Origin: Photorhabdus namnaonensis
GTDB taxonomy: Bacteria; Pseudomonadota; Gammaproteobacteria; Enterobacterales; Enterobacteriaceae
DNA length: 42,561 bases
Assembly (NCBI RefSeq): GCF_001684335.1
Contig: NZ_LOIC01000083.1
Span: forward strand, 170,108-212,668
Reading direction: 5' to 3'
In this document: positions 1-9,674 of the stretch, one piece after another
Numbering within the stretch: position 1 is the stretch's first letter
Layout: each line of letters opens with the position of its first letter
Made by a program: the position numbers and the translations under genes
Notes under the pieces: model-generated
What the model was told of the DNA's origin: nothing
The model's database searches: none
The model's input: the letters and a program-made list of their open reading frames with translations, nothing else

Positions 1-205
1 TCCTGCACCATGTGAAACTGCGGCTTTACAAAGTGATTGTCCTCTTCATTAGCTTAAAAAGCGGTTCAAGGTATTAAGTAATAAAGATGATTTGGCATAG
101 GGAAAATTCTTAAGGAAAAAAATATTTTCTTAAGTTTAGAAAAAATGAGCTTATTAGACTAAAATTCACTTATTCATAGGACTTTGGAAAATAATTCAAA
201 TATCT

Positions 206-1117
206 ATGCACAAATTTAATCGATCCACAGAAATGGCTGTATTCGTTCAGGTAATTGAATCGGAGAGTCTCTCTGCCGCTGCTCGCAAGCTCGACATGAC
301 GCCATCAGCAGTCAGTAAGCTTATTAATCGACTGGAGATGCGACTTGGTGTACGGCTGTTGAATAGAACAACACGTAAACTTCAATTAACGGCTGAGGGT
401 TCTGTTTTCTATGAGCGTAGTGTCAGGATTTTGGAGGACATCGTAGCCGCAGAGCAAGAAGCAAATCAGGGAACGGTGCCGCGTGGACGGATACGTGTGA
501 ATTGTCATGTTGCTTTTGGAAAACATTGCTTGATGCCTTTATTACCGGACTTCCTGCAATGCTACCCGGAGATCACGCTCGACATCTCGTTATGTGACTT
601 GATAGTGGATTTACTTGATGATCGTAGCGATGTGGCAATTCGTACCGGCCCTCCTCTGGACGACTCATGTCTCATGCTGCGCCGGTTGGGGTCAAGTCGC
701 ATGGTTGTGGTAGGATCTCCTTCATACCTTGAAAGAGTAGGGATGCCTGCTATGCCTAGCGATCTGGGTCGCTACAATCGACTTGGTTTTGGTTTCACCC
801 GCCATGTGAAAGCGTGGCCTTTCATCGGTTCGGAAGAGTGGGGACAACAATTGCCTTCAGGGAACTTGTTACTTGGTGATGGAGAAACCATGCGTAAAGC
901 TGCAATAGCAGGACTTGGCTTAGCACGACTGGCTCGTTTCCATGTGAATGCTGATATTCAGGCTGGTTTGTTGCTACCTGTACTTGAGAACTATAATCCT
1001 GGCGATAAGGAAGAAATATATGCTGTTTTTGTCGGCACAGGAAGGCAACCTCCATCACGAGTACGGGTATTTCTCGACTATCTAGCAGAGCACATCCATA
1101 TTGGTGATGGATGGTAA
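206..1117 (+). CDS. LysR-type transcriptional regulator
   Basis: A 303-aa protein with the LysR layout. An N-terminal winged helix-turn-helix (about residues 8-65, with SLSAAARKLDMTPSAVSKLI as recognition region) is followed by an effector-binding domain (about 95-295). The family binds DNA as tetramers and usually controls a neighbouring or divergent gene in response to a small molecule. The sequence resembles the large CrgA/DHCR-like subgroup, whose effectors are mostly unknown. Nothing divergent lies in the 205 bases upstream and nothing co-directional follows for 900 bp, so no target can be named. No strong Shine-Dalgarno precedes ATG 206, and ATG 233 (codon 10) is an alternative start. 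A 7-bp inverted repeat (1134-1140 with 1161-1167) follows the stop and may mark the transcript end. The family call is firm; the specific role is unknown. Confidence 0.9.
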   Translation: MHKFNRSTEMAVFVQVIESESLSAAARKLDMTPSAVSKLINRLEMRLGVRLLNRTTRKLQLTAEGSVFYERSVRILEDIVAAEQEANQGTVPRGRIRVNCHVAFGKHCLMPLLPDFLQCYPEITLDISLCDLIVDLLDDRSDVAIRTGPPLDDSCLMLRRLGSSRMVVVGSPSYLERVGMPAMPSDLGRYNRLGFGFTRHVKAWPFIGSEEWGQQLPSGNLLLGDGETMRKAAIAGLGLARLARFHVNADIQAGLLLPVLENYNPGDKEEIYAVFVGTGRQPPSRVRVFLDYLAEHIHIGDGW

Positions 1118-2028
1118 TAACCATAAAATTGGGACCACGAAAATATTTGATTGAGTGTTATCGTGGTATCAATGGAATATCTGTATTCAAATTGAGTCAG
1201 TGTTAGAAAGGAATAGTTATTTATATATAATAAAATCCACATAAAATTAAGATGAGTATAATTTCTAAATCATCTTAATAAGTGTAATTTTTGTCAAATA
1301 TAATGTCAGATAATTACTTAATAAAAGATTGTTGTGAGATATTACCAATTTAAAACTGCTGATAGATATTATAATGGTGTTTTTAACGAGATGATTTAAG
1401 TTTAATATCATTCGCAACATGTGAATTGAATTTATCAGATAGAAAACAAGCACAAATATACTAACAGGAAATAAATAAGATTCTAAAATAGCGCTACATC
1501 TTATACTACCCATAATTCTATGTATAACAATGGGTTGGAGAAGGTCATGTGTAGCAGAATTATGAAACATTATTTATATATCTGATTATTATAAGTTTAT
1601 TCAAGACGCTCTTAGGAGTTAACGAATTGGTTAAATATTTATATTATACTTTTAATATTGCAGATTGATTCTTTAAATTAAGAGAGATGGAGGAAAATTT
1701 ATAATCCATATTAGTTTTAGTACTTGTAGTATTGTGAATGTCCTATCAGGTCATTAATATAATAGATAAAATATTTTTTGGGGAGATAACTAATGGGATA
1801 ATTAATGAGTTACCTTTTTATGGGAAAAGTAACTTATTGAGCTTATTCGTATTATTTATTCGGTTATTTTCCCTATTTTTTTACTGAATTCATCTTGGCA
1901 TAAAAGATTTTTAGCCTAAACATTTTACCTTAAGGATACCTTTATTAAATTATTTTTTGCGATAATGGTGCATAACAAGGTATATTGATGATTAATTGTC
2001 GAATTTACAACAATGAGTGAGGAAAAAC
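1118..2028. other. Long AT-rich intergenic region
   Basis: About 900 bp with no convincing gene. Stop codons are frequent in all frames. A minus-strand open stretch at 1265-1570 has biased hydrophobic composition and no ribosome binding site, so it is not annotated. The only clear structure is the inverted repeat just after the LysR gene. The promoter of the downstream lipoprotein gene must lie in the last 200 bp, but I could not identify its elements with confidence. Confidence 0.5.
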
Positions 2029-2373
2029 ATGCGAATTAAAGTTTTGCTCAGCGCTTCAGTGTTGCTACTGCTGGCAGGGTGTACGACCACCAACCAATTA
2101 ACTTCTGGAGGTTCACAGGTTCTTTTTGTTGACATTAAGCCTGATAGCGAGTGTCAGTTATTAGGTGAAGTGACAGGTACACAAAGCAATTGGATGACTG
2201 GTGTAAGTAATGAAAGCAGCTCAATGCGTGGGGCAGTTAATGATTTACGCAATAAAGCCGCAGTCATGGGGGGAAATGTGATTTATGGAGTTACCAGTCC
2301 GAGTGAAAGTCTGTTATCGAGCTTTGCTCCACTGGATAGTAAAATAATTGGTCAGGTCTATAAATGCCAGTAA
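2029..2373 (+). CDS. yjeI: YjeI-like DUF4156 lipoprotein
   Basis: A 114-aa predicted lipoprotein. The start is set at ATG 2029, which follows an AGGA ribosome site with 5-base spacing; a GTG at 2017 lies inside that ribosome site and is less likely. Residues 1-18 form a lipoprotein signal peptide ending in the lipobox LLAGC, so the mature protein begins at a lipidated cysteine. The remainder matches the DUF4156 type (conserved Cys pair, GGNVIYGV region). E. coli yjeI lies close to epmB and efp, as here, which supports orthology. Function is unknown. It is probably monocistronic and convergent with epmB. Confidence 0.75.
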   Translation: MRIKVLLSASVLLLLAGCTTTNQLTSGGSQVLFVDIKPDSECQLLGEVTGTQSNWMTGVSNESSSMRGAVNDLRNKAAVMGGNVIYGVTSPSESLLSSFAPLDSKIIGQVYKCQ

Positions 2374-2432
2374 TGGCATTCAGAATTTGAATGATATGCC
2401 CGGCTGAAAAGTATCCGGGCATGAATTTTTTG

Positions 2433-3461
2433 TTAATTTTGCCTTAATCCCAAATCAAGAGGTGTTTTACTCGGTTCTCCGCCGATTTCCCTTGCCAGAC
2501 GTGGTACTAAGTAACCTGAAATTTTTGTCAGTAATTCCCGAATAAGCTCCTTGGCTTCTTCATCATTGACCATAAAGTGGGCGGCGCCTTGTACTTTATC
2601 CAGCACGTGAATGTAATAAGGCAGAATGCCTGCATCAAACAGAGCATTGCTCAGATCAGCCAGAATATCAGAATGATTATTGACACCGCGTAACAGCACA
2701 CTTTGATTTAGTAACGTGATACCTGCTTGTTTCAGCAACATCATACTGTTCCGTAAGGATTGGTCGATCTCATTAGCGTGATTGATATGTGTCACCATGA
2801 GTACCTGTAATCTTGATTGCGCCAGCCGATCACAAAGCGTTGTTGTGATCCGGGCAGGAATAACTACAGGCAGACGAGTGTGAATACGCAGTCGTTTGAT
2901 ATGGGAAATTTTTTCTAGATTACTGATTAACCAATCAAGTTCGTGATCTTTTGCCATCAAAGGATCGCCGCCAGAGAAGATAATCTCATCAAGTTCAGGA
3001 TGTTGCTGGATATAATCTAACGCTTGCTGCCAATTGCGTTTATTACCTTTGTTATCTTCGTATGGGAAATGACGGCGGAAACAATAACGGCAGTTAACCG
3101 CACATCCTCCTTTAACCAGCAATAATGCACGATTACGGTATTTATGTAATAGACCGGGGACAGCACTACGTTGTTCATCCAGAGGATCAGTAGAAAAACC
3201 AGGTGTAAGCGTGAATTCTTCTGGTGTCGTTATGACCTGAAGCAACAGCGGATCATTAGGATCGTTTACTTGCATACGTGCAACAAAAGCTCTAGGCACC
3301 CGTAGTGGAAACAGGCGACGTGCTTCGTTCCCCTTACTCAATGTCGGGTGTTCATCTAAAGATAATAATTGTAATAATTCATCAGGGTCGGTAATAACAT
3401 CTGTAAGTTGTTTCAGCCAGTCTTCTCTGATGATGATCTTTGGGGTTATAATGTGCGCCAT
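2433..3461 (-). CDS. epmB: EF-P (R)-beta-lysine synthesis: lysine 2,3-aminomutase EpmB
   Basis: A 342-aa radical SAM enzyme that converts (S)-alpha-lysine to (R)-beta-lysine, which EpmA attaches to elongation factor P. The [4Fe-4S] cluster motif CxxxCxxC is present as C120, C124 and C127 (CAVNCRYCFRR), followed by the SGGDPLM element typical of lysine 2,3-aminomutases. Length matches E. coli EpmB (YjeK, 342 aa). The gene is divergent from its substrate efp with only 38 bp between the two start codons, as in E. coli. The partner epmA lies 8 kb away. All key residues are intact. Confidence 0.97.
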   Translation of the reverse strand: MAHIITPKIIIREDWLKQLTDVITDPDELLQLLSLDEHPTLSKGNEARRLFPLRVPRAFVARMQVNDPNDPLLLQVITTPEEFTLTPGFSTDPLDEQRSAVPGLLHKYRNRALLLVKGGCAVNCRYCFRRHFPYEDNKGNKRNWQQALDYIQQHPELDEIIFSGGDPLMAKDHELDWLISNLEKISHIKRLRIHTRLPVVIPARITTTLCDRLAQSRLQVLMVTHINHANEIDQSLRNSMMLLKQAGITLLNQSVLLRGVNNHSDILADLSNALFDAGILPYYIHVLDKVQGAAHFMVNDEEAKELIRELLTKISGYLVPRLAREIGGEPSKTPLDLGLRQN

Positions 3462-3499
3462 TTTTTGGCTAAGCCATTTTGTTTAGAAAGAGGATCTCC

Positions 3500-4066
3500 A
3501 TGGCTACTTATAGTACCAATGAATTCCGTTCAGGTCTTAAAATCATGTTAGATGGCGAGCCGTGCGCTATTCTTGAAAGTGAATTCGTGAAGCCGGGTAA
3601 AGGTCAGGCGTTTGCCCGTGTTCGTATTCGTAAGCTGATTTCCGGTAAACTGCTGGAAAAGACTTTCAAATCTACTGATTCTGTAGAATCTGCCGACGTG
3701 ATGGATATGAACCTGGCTTACCTGTATAACGATGGTGAGTTTTGGCACTTTATGAATAACGAAACCTTCGAGCAATTAGCTGCTGATGAAAAAGCGGTTG
3801 GCGATAATGCGAAATGGTTAGTAGAACAAGCTGAGTGTATCTTGACGTTGTGGAATGGTCAGCCTATCTCTGTGACTCCACCAAACTTTGTTGAATTAGA
3901 AATTACTGATACTGATCCAGGTCTGAAAGGCGATACCGCAGGTACGGGTGGTAAACCAGCAACTTTGAGCACTGGTGCGGTAGTTAAAGTACCTCTGTTC
4001 GTTCAAATTGGTGAAGTGATTAAAGTGGATACCCGTTCTGGTGAATACGTTTCTCGCGTAAAATAA
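3500..4066 (+). CDS. efp: Translation elongation factor P
   Basis: A 188-aa EF-P, the ribosome-binding factor that relieves stalling at consecutive prolines. The start at ATG 3500 (MATYSTNEF) follows AGAGGA and gives exactly the E. coli length; an in-frame ATG at 3479 would add seven unconserved residues and overlap the epmB control region. The three-domain EF-P fold is complete. Lys34 in the loop PGKGQ is the beta-lysylation site used by EpmA and EpmB, both encoded in this window. A terminator hairpin follows at about 4089-4125. Confidence 0.98.
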   Translation: MATYSTNEFRSGLKIMLDGEPCAILESEFVKPGKGQAFARVRIRKLISGKLLEKTFKSTDSVESADVMDMNLAYLYNDGEFWHFMNNETFEQLAADEKAVGDNAKWLVEQAECILTLWNGQPISVTPPNFVELEITDTDPGLKGDTAGTGGKPATLSTGAVVKVPLFVQIGEVIKVDTRSGEYVSRVK

Positions 4067-4088
4067 TTACCCCGACTGTATTCGATAA

Positions 4089-4125
4089 AAGCCGCAGTTC
4101 TGGAAGCAGACTGTGGTTTTTCTTT
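4089..4125 (+). terminator. Intrinsic terminator of efp
   Basis: A nine-pair stem including two G-U pairs (AGCCGCAGT with ACTGTGGTT) is followed directly by a T-rich tract, 22 bp after the efp stop. Confidence 0.75.
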
Positions 4126-4231
4126 ATTGGTGATAATACCGGGCATGGCTATTTTATCTTTTAAGCTCACGATATTGTGTTATTGATACTGCAATTTTAC
4201 ACGACTATAATTCATCTCTGTTTCTAATGGT

Positions 4232-4300
4232 TATCCGGGACGACCTGGATATACTGCCGTTTTCTGGGGACGACTCCACAACTATATATGGGGCGTTGAT
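4232..4300 (+). promoter_or_regulatory. Guanidine-II (mini-ykkC) riboswitch
   Basis: Two successive hairpins each present an ACGA tetraloop, the hallmark of the class. P1 (4232-4251) is a perfect 8-bp stem around ACGA at 4240-4243. P2 (4265-4278) is a 5-bp stem, one pair being G-U, around ACGA at 4270-4273. A 13-base linker joins them. The likely ribosome site GGGGC (4290-4294) lies just downstream, 6 bases from the sugE ATG. In this class guanidinium stabilises loop-loop pairing and frees the ribosome site. Finding it before a guanidinium exporter gene is the canonical arrangement. Confidence 0.93.
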
Positions 4301-4615
4301 ATGTCCTGGTTTGTTCTTGCTATTGCTGGTTTATTCGAAGTCGTCTGGGCGGTTGGCCTGAAATATACTCATGGTTTCACCCGGTTGATACCGAGCCTTA
4401 TTACAGCCGGTGCTGTGGCGCTCAGTATGGGGTTGCTTGCTTATGCGATGAAAGGCTTACCGATAGGTACAGCTTATGCGGTGTGGACTGGAATAGGGGC
4501 AGTGGGTACTGCCATTTTTGGCATTATAGTGTTCGGTGAATCTGCAAGTTTTGCCCGGATTCTAAGTTTTGTTCTGATTATCGCCGGTATTATCGGTTTG
4601 AAATTGTCCAGTTAA
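4301..4615 (+). CDS. sugE: Guanidinium exporter SugE/Gdx (SMR family)
   Basis: A 104-aa small multidrug resistance family protein with four predicted transmembrane helices. The central glutamate Glu13 (AGLFEVVW), which binds substrate and protons, is present, and the sequence follows the SugE/Gdx subtype rather than EmrE ([30 protein letters not shown]). The family functions as a dual-topology homodimer exporting guanidinium in exchange for protons. It is preceded by a guanidine-II riboswitch, so expression should rise when guanidinium accumulates. E. coli also has sugE between efp and the frd operon. Confidence 0.96.
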   Translation: MSWFVLAIAGLFEVVWAVGLKYTHGFTRLIPSLITAGAVALSMGLLAYAMKGLPIGTAYAVWTGIGAVGTAIFGIIVFGESASFARILSFVLIIAGIIGLKLSS

Positions 4616-4621
4616 TATTGA

Positions 4622-4664
4622 ACTGCACTCCAAAGATTTTACATTTTGGCAGTGCAGCTTCTAT
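4622..4664 (+). terminator. Probable terminator of sugE
   Basis: CTGCACT pairs with AGTGCAG, extended by CCAAA with TTTGG across a one-base bulge. The T-run after it is poor, so termination efficiency is uncertain. Confidence 0.5.
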
Positions 4665-4728
4665 ATGGGATATTCTTTATCAAGAAATACCGACTTTTTG
4701 TAGTAGTTCATTATCGAAAGGAGAATAA

Positions 4729-4761
4729 ATGAACCTGCGGAAAGCACAATATTCAGAATAG
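4729..4761 (+). CDS. Possible 10-residue leader or vestigial ORF
   Basis: A start codon with a very good Shine-Dalgarno (AAGGAG, spacing 5) opens a 10-codon frame encoding MNLRKAQYSE, which stops 5 bp before the frdD stop on the other strand. It matches nothing I recognise. It could be the remnant 5-prime end of a lost gene (E. coli has blc and ampC here), a tiny translated ORF, or chance. Confidence 0.2.
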   Translation: MNLRKAQYSE

Positions 4762-4766
4762 TTCAA

Positions 4767-5120
4767 CTACAGAGTAAAAACCCCGATTATCGCGACAACA
4801 CTCAGAATCGCGGCCAGGCCGTAGAAAATCCATTTACTTGCAGGGATATGAATTTTCAGGTCATGCATACCGTGGTGGATACGGTGTGAACCGCACCATA
4901 GCGGTAGAATAATCATCAGTAATAGGAACGCACGACCAATAAAGCTCTGACAGAAGGTTAGAATTCGTGTGTAGCTTAACGCTTCCGGTGCTACTCCCAA
5001 TGGTAAAAGGATTGCTACCAATAAAATAATGGCAGGCGCCACAATTGCGCCCCACATACCACCGGCGCCAAATAATCCCCAAAAAATCGGTTCATCGGAA
5101 CGTTTAGGTATTTGATTCAT
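4767..5120 (-). CDS. frdD: Fumarate reductase membrane anchor subunit D
   Basis: A 117-aa hydrophobic protein with three predicted transmembrane helices, matching FrdD in length and sequence (residues near [21 protein letters not shown] and the [18 protein letters not shown] segment). With FrdC it anchors FrdAB on the inner membrane and forms the menaquinol site. It has a strong ribosome site (AAGGAGG) and lies 16 bp after frdC as the last gene of frdABCD. Confidence 0.96.
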   Translation of the reverse strand: MNQIPKRSDEPIFWGLFGAGGMWGAIVAPAIILLVAILLPLGVAPEALSYTRILTFCQSFIGRAFLLLMIILPLWCGSHRIHHGMHDLKIHIPASKWIFYGLAAILSVVAIIGVFTL

Positions 5121-5136
5121 TAGATCCTCCTTGAGA

Positions 5137-5529
5137 TTAAAGTAAGGCTATACCTAATATAATCATGGTGACGATAATAGTGACGGTCCATAGTAGTTTG
5201 ATTACTGGCCCAGATCCCATTTTTTCGCCTTTTATTACTACGTTAGCTGCCTTCGGCGCTAGCTCAAACCAGGTTTTAGTATGCAGCAGAGCACCTAGCA
5301 GAGTGATGATATTAATCAGCAGGATGACGGGGTTTTTCAGGAACGTGATAAATTCATCCCAGCTTTGTGCGCCGCCTTTTAAAGCAAATAGACCGTATAT
5401 CAATAAGATACTGAACCACATAGTCGTAACGGCGGTACTTTCACGCAGAATATAGAAGCGGTAAAAGCCCAGTTTCCGCCACCAGTTGGGAGCCATGCTG
5501 CGGATATAAGGTTTACGTTTAGTTGTCAT
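5137..5529 (-). CDS. frdC: Fumarate reductase membrane anchor subunit C
   Basis: A 130-aa membrane anchor with three predicted transmembrane helices, the same length as E. coli FrdC. The N-terminal [20 protein letters not shown] and the central [13 protein letters not shown] segment are typical of the family. A GGAGG-type ribosome site precedes ATG 5529. With FrdD it holds the quinol oxidation site of the complex. Confidence 0.96.
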   Translation of the reverse strand: MTTKRKPYIRSMAPNWWRKLGFYRFYILRESTAVTTMWFSILLIYGLFALKGGAQSWDEFITFLKNPVILLINIITLLGALLHTKTWFELAPKAANVVIKGEKMGSGPVIKLLWTVTIIVTMIILGIALL

Positions 5530-5546
5530 TACTCTCTTCCTCCCCC

Positions 5547-6281
5547 TTATCGTGGTTTTAGCATGGCGATCATGAAATCTTTCGCGCTTTCGATCTTGCC
5601 TTGTTGGATAGCCGCGGCTGGATCGACATGTTTCGGACAGACCTCAGAACAGTAACCAACGAATGTACAGCTCCATACCCCATTCTGGCTGTTAAGTTGG
5701 GGCATACGCTTCTTCTTACCGTGGTCGCGGTTGTCGAGGTTATAACGGTGAGCCAGCGTGATTGCAGCCGGGCCGATAAATTCAGGGTTCAGACCAAACT
5801 GAGGGCAAGCGGCATAACATAAGCCACAGTTGATACAGCCGGAAAATTGATGATATTTCGCCATCTGTGCTGGAGTTTGAATATTTGGGCCTTCAAAAGG
5901 TTTGCGGTCATTCCCGATGATGTATGGTTTGATCGCTTCCAGACTTTCAATAAAGTGGGTCATATCCACTACCAGGTCACGTTCAATAGGGAAGTTAGCC
6001 AGCGCTTCAACTCTCATTCCTTGAGGATAATCACGCAGGAAGGTTTTACAGGCTAACTTCGGCACGCGGTTAACCATCATGCCGCAAGAGCCACAGATAG
6101 CCATACGGCAAGACCAGCGGTAAGAGAGATCGGGAGCGAGATTGTCTTTAATGTAACCTAGGGCATCAAGTAGAGAAGTCTGCTCATCATAAGGAATTTC
6201 ATAGGTTATAAAATGGGGTTTATGGTCACTTTCTGGATTATAGCGCATGACCTCCACTCTCAGGGTGTTCATATCAACCAT
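5547..6281 (-). CDS. frdB: Fumarate reductase iron-sulfur subunit B
   Basis: A 244-aa electron-transfer subunit carrying three clusters. The [2Fe-2S] ligands are in CRMAICGSC and the later LACKTF; the [4Fe-4S] ligands are in [12 protein letters not shown]; the [3Fe-4S] ligands are in [12 protein letters not shown]. The start is placed at ATG 6281 ([11 protein letters not shown]) because this gives the family length, follows GGAGCAGGAG, and overlaps the frdA stop by 8 bp. The longer open frame runs back into frdA and is not expected to be translated. Translational coupling to frdA is likely. Confidence 0.96.
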   Translation of the reverse strand: MVDMNTLRVEVMRYNPESDHKPHFITYEIPYDEQTSLLDALGYIKDNLAPDLSYRWSCRMAICGSCGMMVNRVPKLACKTFLRDYPQGMRVEALANFPIERDLVVDMTHFIESLEAIKPYIIGNDRKPFEGPNIQTPAQMAKYHQFSGCINCGLCYAACPQFGLNPEFIGPAAITLAHRYNLDNRDHGKKKRMPQLNSQNGVWSCTFVGYCSEVCPKHVDPAAAIQQGKIESAKDFMIAMLKPR

Positions 6282-8070
6282 TCTCCTGCTCCTTATATTT
6301 TTTCTCTTGTGCTGCGGCTTCACCGCCATATACACGTTTTGCGGGTATGGATTTGGTGATTTTCACATCGCTGTATTCTAGATGAGGGATACTTCCAGAG
6401 TTATAGAAAGCGAGCGTATGTTTTAGGAAGTATTCATCATCACGTTCGGTACAACCTTCATCCAGACGTTGATGGGCGCCACGGGACTCTTTACGGTTTA
6501 TCGCAGAGTGAATCATACATTCAGCCACATCCAAGCCAAAGCCAAGCTCAATGGTGTACAGTAGATCCGTGTTGAACACATTGGTGTTATCGGTGATTTT
6601 CACTCGTTTGAAGCGGTCTTTTAGTTCAGCAATCTTATCAGCCGTTTTTAGCATCAGTTCAGGGGTGCGATAGATACCGCAGCCTTCTTCCATCGAGATC
6701 CCCATTTCATCACGGATCTTCGACCAACTTTCCGTTCCTTCCTGTTTTAGTAAGTTGTTCAAACGTGCTGAGACATCACGTGTCTGGGCATCCAATAAGC
6801 GGTTATTAATGGGTTTGGTTTGCTGAACATGTTTAACCGCTTCTTCACCCGCCAGACGGCCAAAGACCACCAATTCAGCGAGAGAATTGGAACCAAGGCG
6901 GTTTGCACCATGCAGGCCGACAGAAGAACATTCACCAACGGCGAACAGTCCTTTAATGCGGGTTTCACATTTCTGGTCAGTTTCAATACCGCCCATAGTG
7001 TAATGTGCCGTAGGTCGGACCGGAATGGGCTTTTTAACGGGATCAACGCCAACATACGCTTTTGCCAGTTCACAGATGAAGGGGAGGCGTTCAAGTAATT
7101 TTTTCTCTCCTAAATGGCGTAGATCGAGATAAACCACATCGCCACGCGGAGTTGAAATAGTACGACCGGCGCGCCATTCATGCCAAAAAGCTTGAGAAAC
7201 TTTGTCGCGGGGACCTAGTTCCATATATTTGTTTTCAGGTTTGCCTAATGGAGTTTCAGGGCCAAGGCCATAATCTTGTAAATAGCGGTAACCATCTTTG
7301 TTGACTAGAATTCCGCCTTCACCACGACAACCTTCTGTCATTAGGATACCGGAACCTGGCAGACCGGTTGGATGATACTGAACAAATTCCATATCACGCA
7401 GTGGTACGCCATGACGGAATGCCATGCCCATACCATCACCGGTCACGATACCACCGTTGGTATTGTAACGGTATACACGGCCTGCACCGCCGGTTGCCAT
7501 AATGACGGCATTGGCTCTTATCTGAATTTTAGCGCCTTCCATCATATTTAGTGCAACCAGACCGCATGCTTGCCCTTCGTCCACCAGAATATCGAGGACG
7601 AAATGTTCATCGAAGCGCTGGATTTGAGGGTACTTAAGAGAAGTCTGGAATAGCGTATGCAGCATGTGGAAGCCAGTTTTATCGGCAGCGAACCAAGTAC
7701 GCTCTATTTTCATACCACCAAAACGGCGCACGTTGACGGAACCATCTTCTTTACGACTCCACGGACAGCCCCACTGCTCTAGCTGGATCATTTCTGTTGG
7801 GCAGTGTTCGACGAAATATTCAACAACATCTTGCTCACATAACCAGTCACCGCCGGATACCGTGTCGTTGAAATGGAAGTCATAGGAGTCGTGCGCTTGG
7901 GTGACTGCCGCTGATCCACCTTCCGCTGCCACAGTGTGGCTACGCATTGGGTAAACTTTTGAGATCAGAGCAATCTTCATTTGAGGATTAACTTCAGCGG
8001 CGGCAATTGCGGCACGTAGACCCGCTCCTCCGGCTCCGATAATAGCGAGATCGGCATTAAAGATTTGCAC
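6274..8070 (-). CDS. frdA: Fumarate reductase flavoprotein subunit A
   Basis: A 598-aa catalytic subunit that reduces fumarate to succinate during anaerobic respiration. The dinucleotide-binding GAGGAG lies at residues 12-17, and His45 ([11 protein letters not shown]) is the covalent FAD attachment site. The HPTG, REGGIL-like and [10 protein letters not shown] active-site segments are intact. The start is GTG 8070, with GGAG upstream. It is the first gene of frdABCD. I looked for an FNR box in the upstream 300 bp and saw none close to consensus. Confidence 0.98.
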   Translation of the reverse strand: MQIFNADLAIIGAGGAGLRAAIAAAEVNPQMKIALISKVYPMRSHTVAAEGGSAAVTQAHDSYDFHFNDTVSGGDWLCEQDVVEYFVEHCPTEMIQLEQWGCPWSRKEDGSVNVRRFGGMKIERTWFAADKTGFHMLHTLFQTSLKYPQIQRFDEHFVLDILVDEGQACGLVALNMMEGAKIQIRANAVIMATGGAGRVYRYNTNGGIVTGDGMGMAFRHGVPLRDMEFVQYHPTGLPGSGILMTEGCRGEGGILVNKDGYRYLQDYGLGPETPLGKPENKYMELGPRDKVSQAFWHEWRAGRTISTPRGDVVYLDLRHLGEKKLLERLPFICELAKAYVGVDPVKKPIPVRPTAHYTMGGIETDQKCETRIKGLFAVGECSSVGLHGANRLGSNSLAELVVFGRLAGEEAVKHVQQTKPINNRLLDAQTRDVSARLNNLLKQEGTESWSKIRDEMGISMEEGCGIYRTPELMLKTADKIAELKDRFKRVKITDNTNVFNTDLLYTIELGFGLDVAECMIHSAINRKESRGAHQRLDEGCTERDDEYFLKHTLAFYNSGSIPHLEYSDVKITKSIPAKRVYGGEAAAQEKKYKEQENG

Positions 8071-8802
8071 TGTGCTTCTCCATTGTTTAAGTGAAATTAA
8101 TTAGTAAGCAAAATCGTCGTAACTTTCCTAAATATTGTTGTTATTGTTTCTTATATAGCAAGATTTTTTAGGTAAAATCCTGTGCTTTAACGATTAAGGA
8201 CAGCTATTTATTACTATTTGTATTGGATTAAGTATAGCGATTTCCAAGTGAGATAAATTTGATATGAAAGGGTATTATTGTCAGATTTAGTTACAAAAAT
8301 ATGATCTGAGACAGGAATAAGTTATTTTTTTCTTCCGTTCATCACGATCTGGTAATGAGAGTGCCTTTTGAGGAAAATAATGGAGTGTTATGGTGGGGCT
8401 GAGCACACAGTCTGTGTAGTGTGAATTTAACTTATCTGATATTTTTGTCAGTATTAGAAATTGTGTAAATATTCAGTGAGATTCAGATAATTTATTTCTT
8501 CTGATGATATTATAATTAATAATCTTAAGTTATTTTTATTTTCTATAATTATTATTTAAATTAAATATAAAAATGACTTCTGTTTGTTTTATGGATGTTA
8601 TAATTGAAAGTAAAATAACCATGTTATTGAAAATAGATGTGGAAATATAATTTGATATTTTATTTTAATGACCTATTATTTAGTAAAGGAGTTTTGTTTT
8701 TACAGGTAAAGGGATAAGTAATATTTAAATAGTTTTTCATGATTAAAGTCATTTTACTTAATTAATTTAAGAAATAAAAATGTATTTAAATAGGAGAATA
8801 TT
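8071..8802. other. AT-rich region between frdA and first repeat-protein gene
   Basis: 732 bp without a gene. The frd promoter must lie near 8071-8350 and the promoter of the first 137-aa repeat protein further right. From roughly 8500 on, the sequence shares recognisable blocks with the DNA upstream of the second and third copies (for example an AAATTAAATATAAAAATGAC-like stretch and the final TATTTAAATAGGAGAAT leader), so part of it belongs to the duplicated cassette. Confidence 0.5.
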
Positions 8803-9216
8803 ATGGGATTACCAAATATCACTATTGCATTGCAAGCAGATAATAATCTCTACCTGAGTCGAGTAGATCAGGCGGGGGTTCAGTATATTGAAGCTGTTAA
8901 ATCTGCCATTGATATATACTCAAGATATAAATTAATACAGCTTAGTACCAATACGATAGCGCTTCTTGCTGATAATAATCGTTATTTGAGCCGGATTAGT
9001 CGAGTTGGTGGTGATTATATTGAAGCTGAGAAATCAAGTATTGATGTTTATTCTACGTTTACAGTAGAGGATGTCGGATGTAATGTGATAGCTCTACGTG
9101 CAGATAACGGAAAGTATTTAAGTCGAATCACTCAGAATGGTGTTGATTACATTAAGCCGGATAAAGTTAATTTAGATGTGTATTGCCACTTTAAAGTTAC
9201 CACGCTAATTGCATAA
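8803..9216 (+). CDS. 137-aa triple-repeat (beta-trefoil, fascin-like) protein, copy 1
   Basis: A 137-aa leaderless protein made of three consecutive repeats of about 45 residues (roughly 5-47, 48-91 and 92-137). Each has the pattern IAL-x-ADN-x2-YLSR, about 8 residues, YIEA/YIKP-x-K, ID-x-YS/C, then an aromatic closing strand. Threefold repeats of this size and the ALxADNGxYLS motif are those of the beta-trefoil fold, closest in style to fascin-like domains. No signal peptide or membrane segment is visible. The ribosome site GGAG lies 6 bases before the ATG. It is the first of three tandem paralogues, each with its own leader and 3-prime hairpin. The specific function is unknown; carbohydrate binding or an actin-bundling-like activity are possibilities from the fold only. 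Confidence 0.85.
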   Translation: MGLPNITIALQADNNLYLSRVDQAGVQYIEAVKSAIDIYSRYKLIQLSTNTIALLADNNRYLSRISRVGGDYIEAEKSSIDVYSTFTVEDVGCNVIALRADNGKYLSRITQNGVDYIKPDKVNLDVYCHFKVTTLIA

Positions 9217-9241
9217 ATAATGATCTTTACTTGAGTTTTTT

Positions 9242-9277
9242 ATGGTGGCCAGGTAAAACTGGCCACTATTATTTTGT
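9242..9277 (+). terminator. Terminator after repeat-protein copy 1
   Basis: An 8-bp stem, GTGGCCAG (9245-9252) with CTGGCCAC (9259-9266), is extended by weaker pairs and followed by TATTATTTTGT. An equivalent hairpin follows copy 2. Confidence 0.7.
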
Positions 9278-9674
9278 CTTATTTTTTGCACTAATAATAT
9301 CAGCTATTTAATATGTCAGATAAAAACTTATTACTTATTTTAAGATAATTAGATAATAATGGGTTTTAAAGTTATTTATAATGTTGCAATTAATGATTTC
9401 AAATAACTTTTTATTTTGTTTATAGTTTATTGTTTTATAATTTAAATGTGAAAACTATTTATGCTTAATGAATATTATAATTAAATCTTAAATGATTATA
9501 TCATTCAAAATAATACAAAAATATATTTTGGTATTTAATAATCATATTTGTTGTATATATTCATTGAAAATAATTTATATTTACAGGAGTAGTGAAATGT
9601 GATGTTTAAATTAATGTGTTATAAATAATATAGTTGAATGAAATAAATTAAATATATTTAAATAGGAGAATGTT
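9278..9674. other. AT-rich leader region of copy 2
   Basis: About 400 bp, very AT-rich, no gene. Blocks in it align by eye with the regions upstream of copies 1 and 3, ending in TATTTAAATAGGAGAAT before the ATG. This suggests that regulatory DNA was duplicated along with the gene. Confidence 0.5.

Noticed and set aside
1265-1570. Minus-strand open frame of 101 codons in the AT-rich gap
   Set aside because: No ribosome site, composition typical of random AT-rich DNA, and no recognisable domain.
8071-8350. FNR box upstream of frdA
   Set aside because: The best candidate near TTGATATGAAAG has only one good half-site, so it was not annotated.
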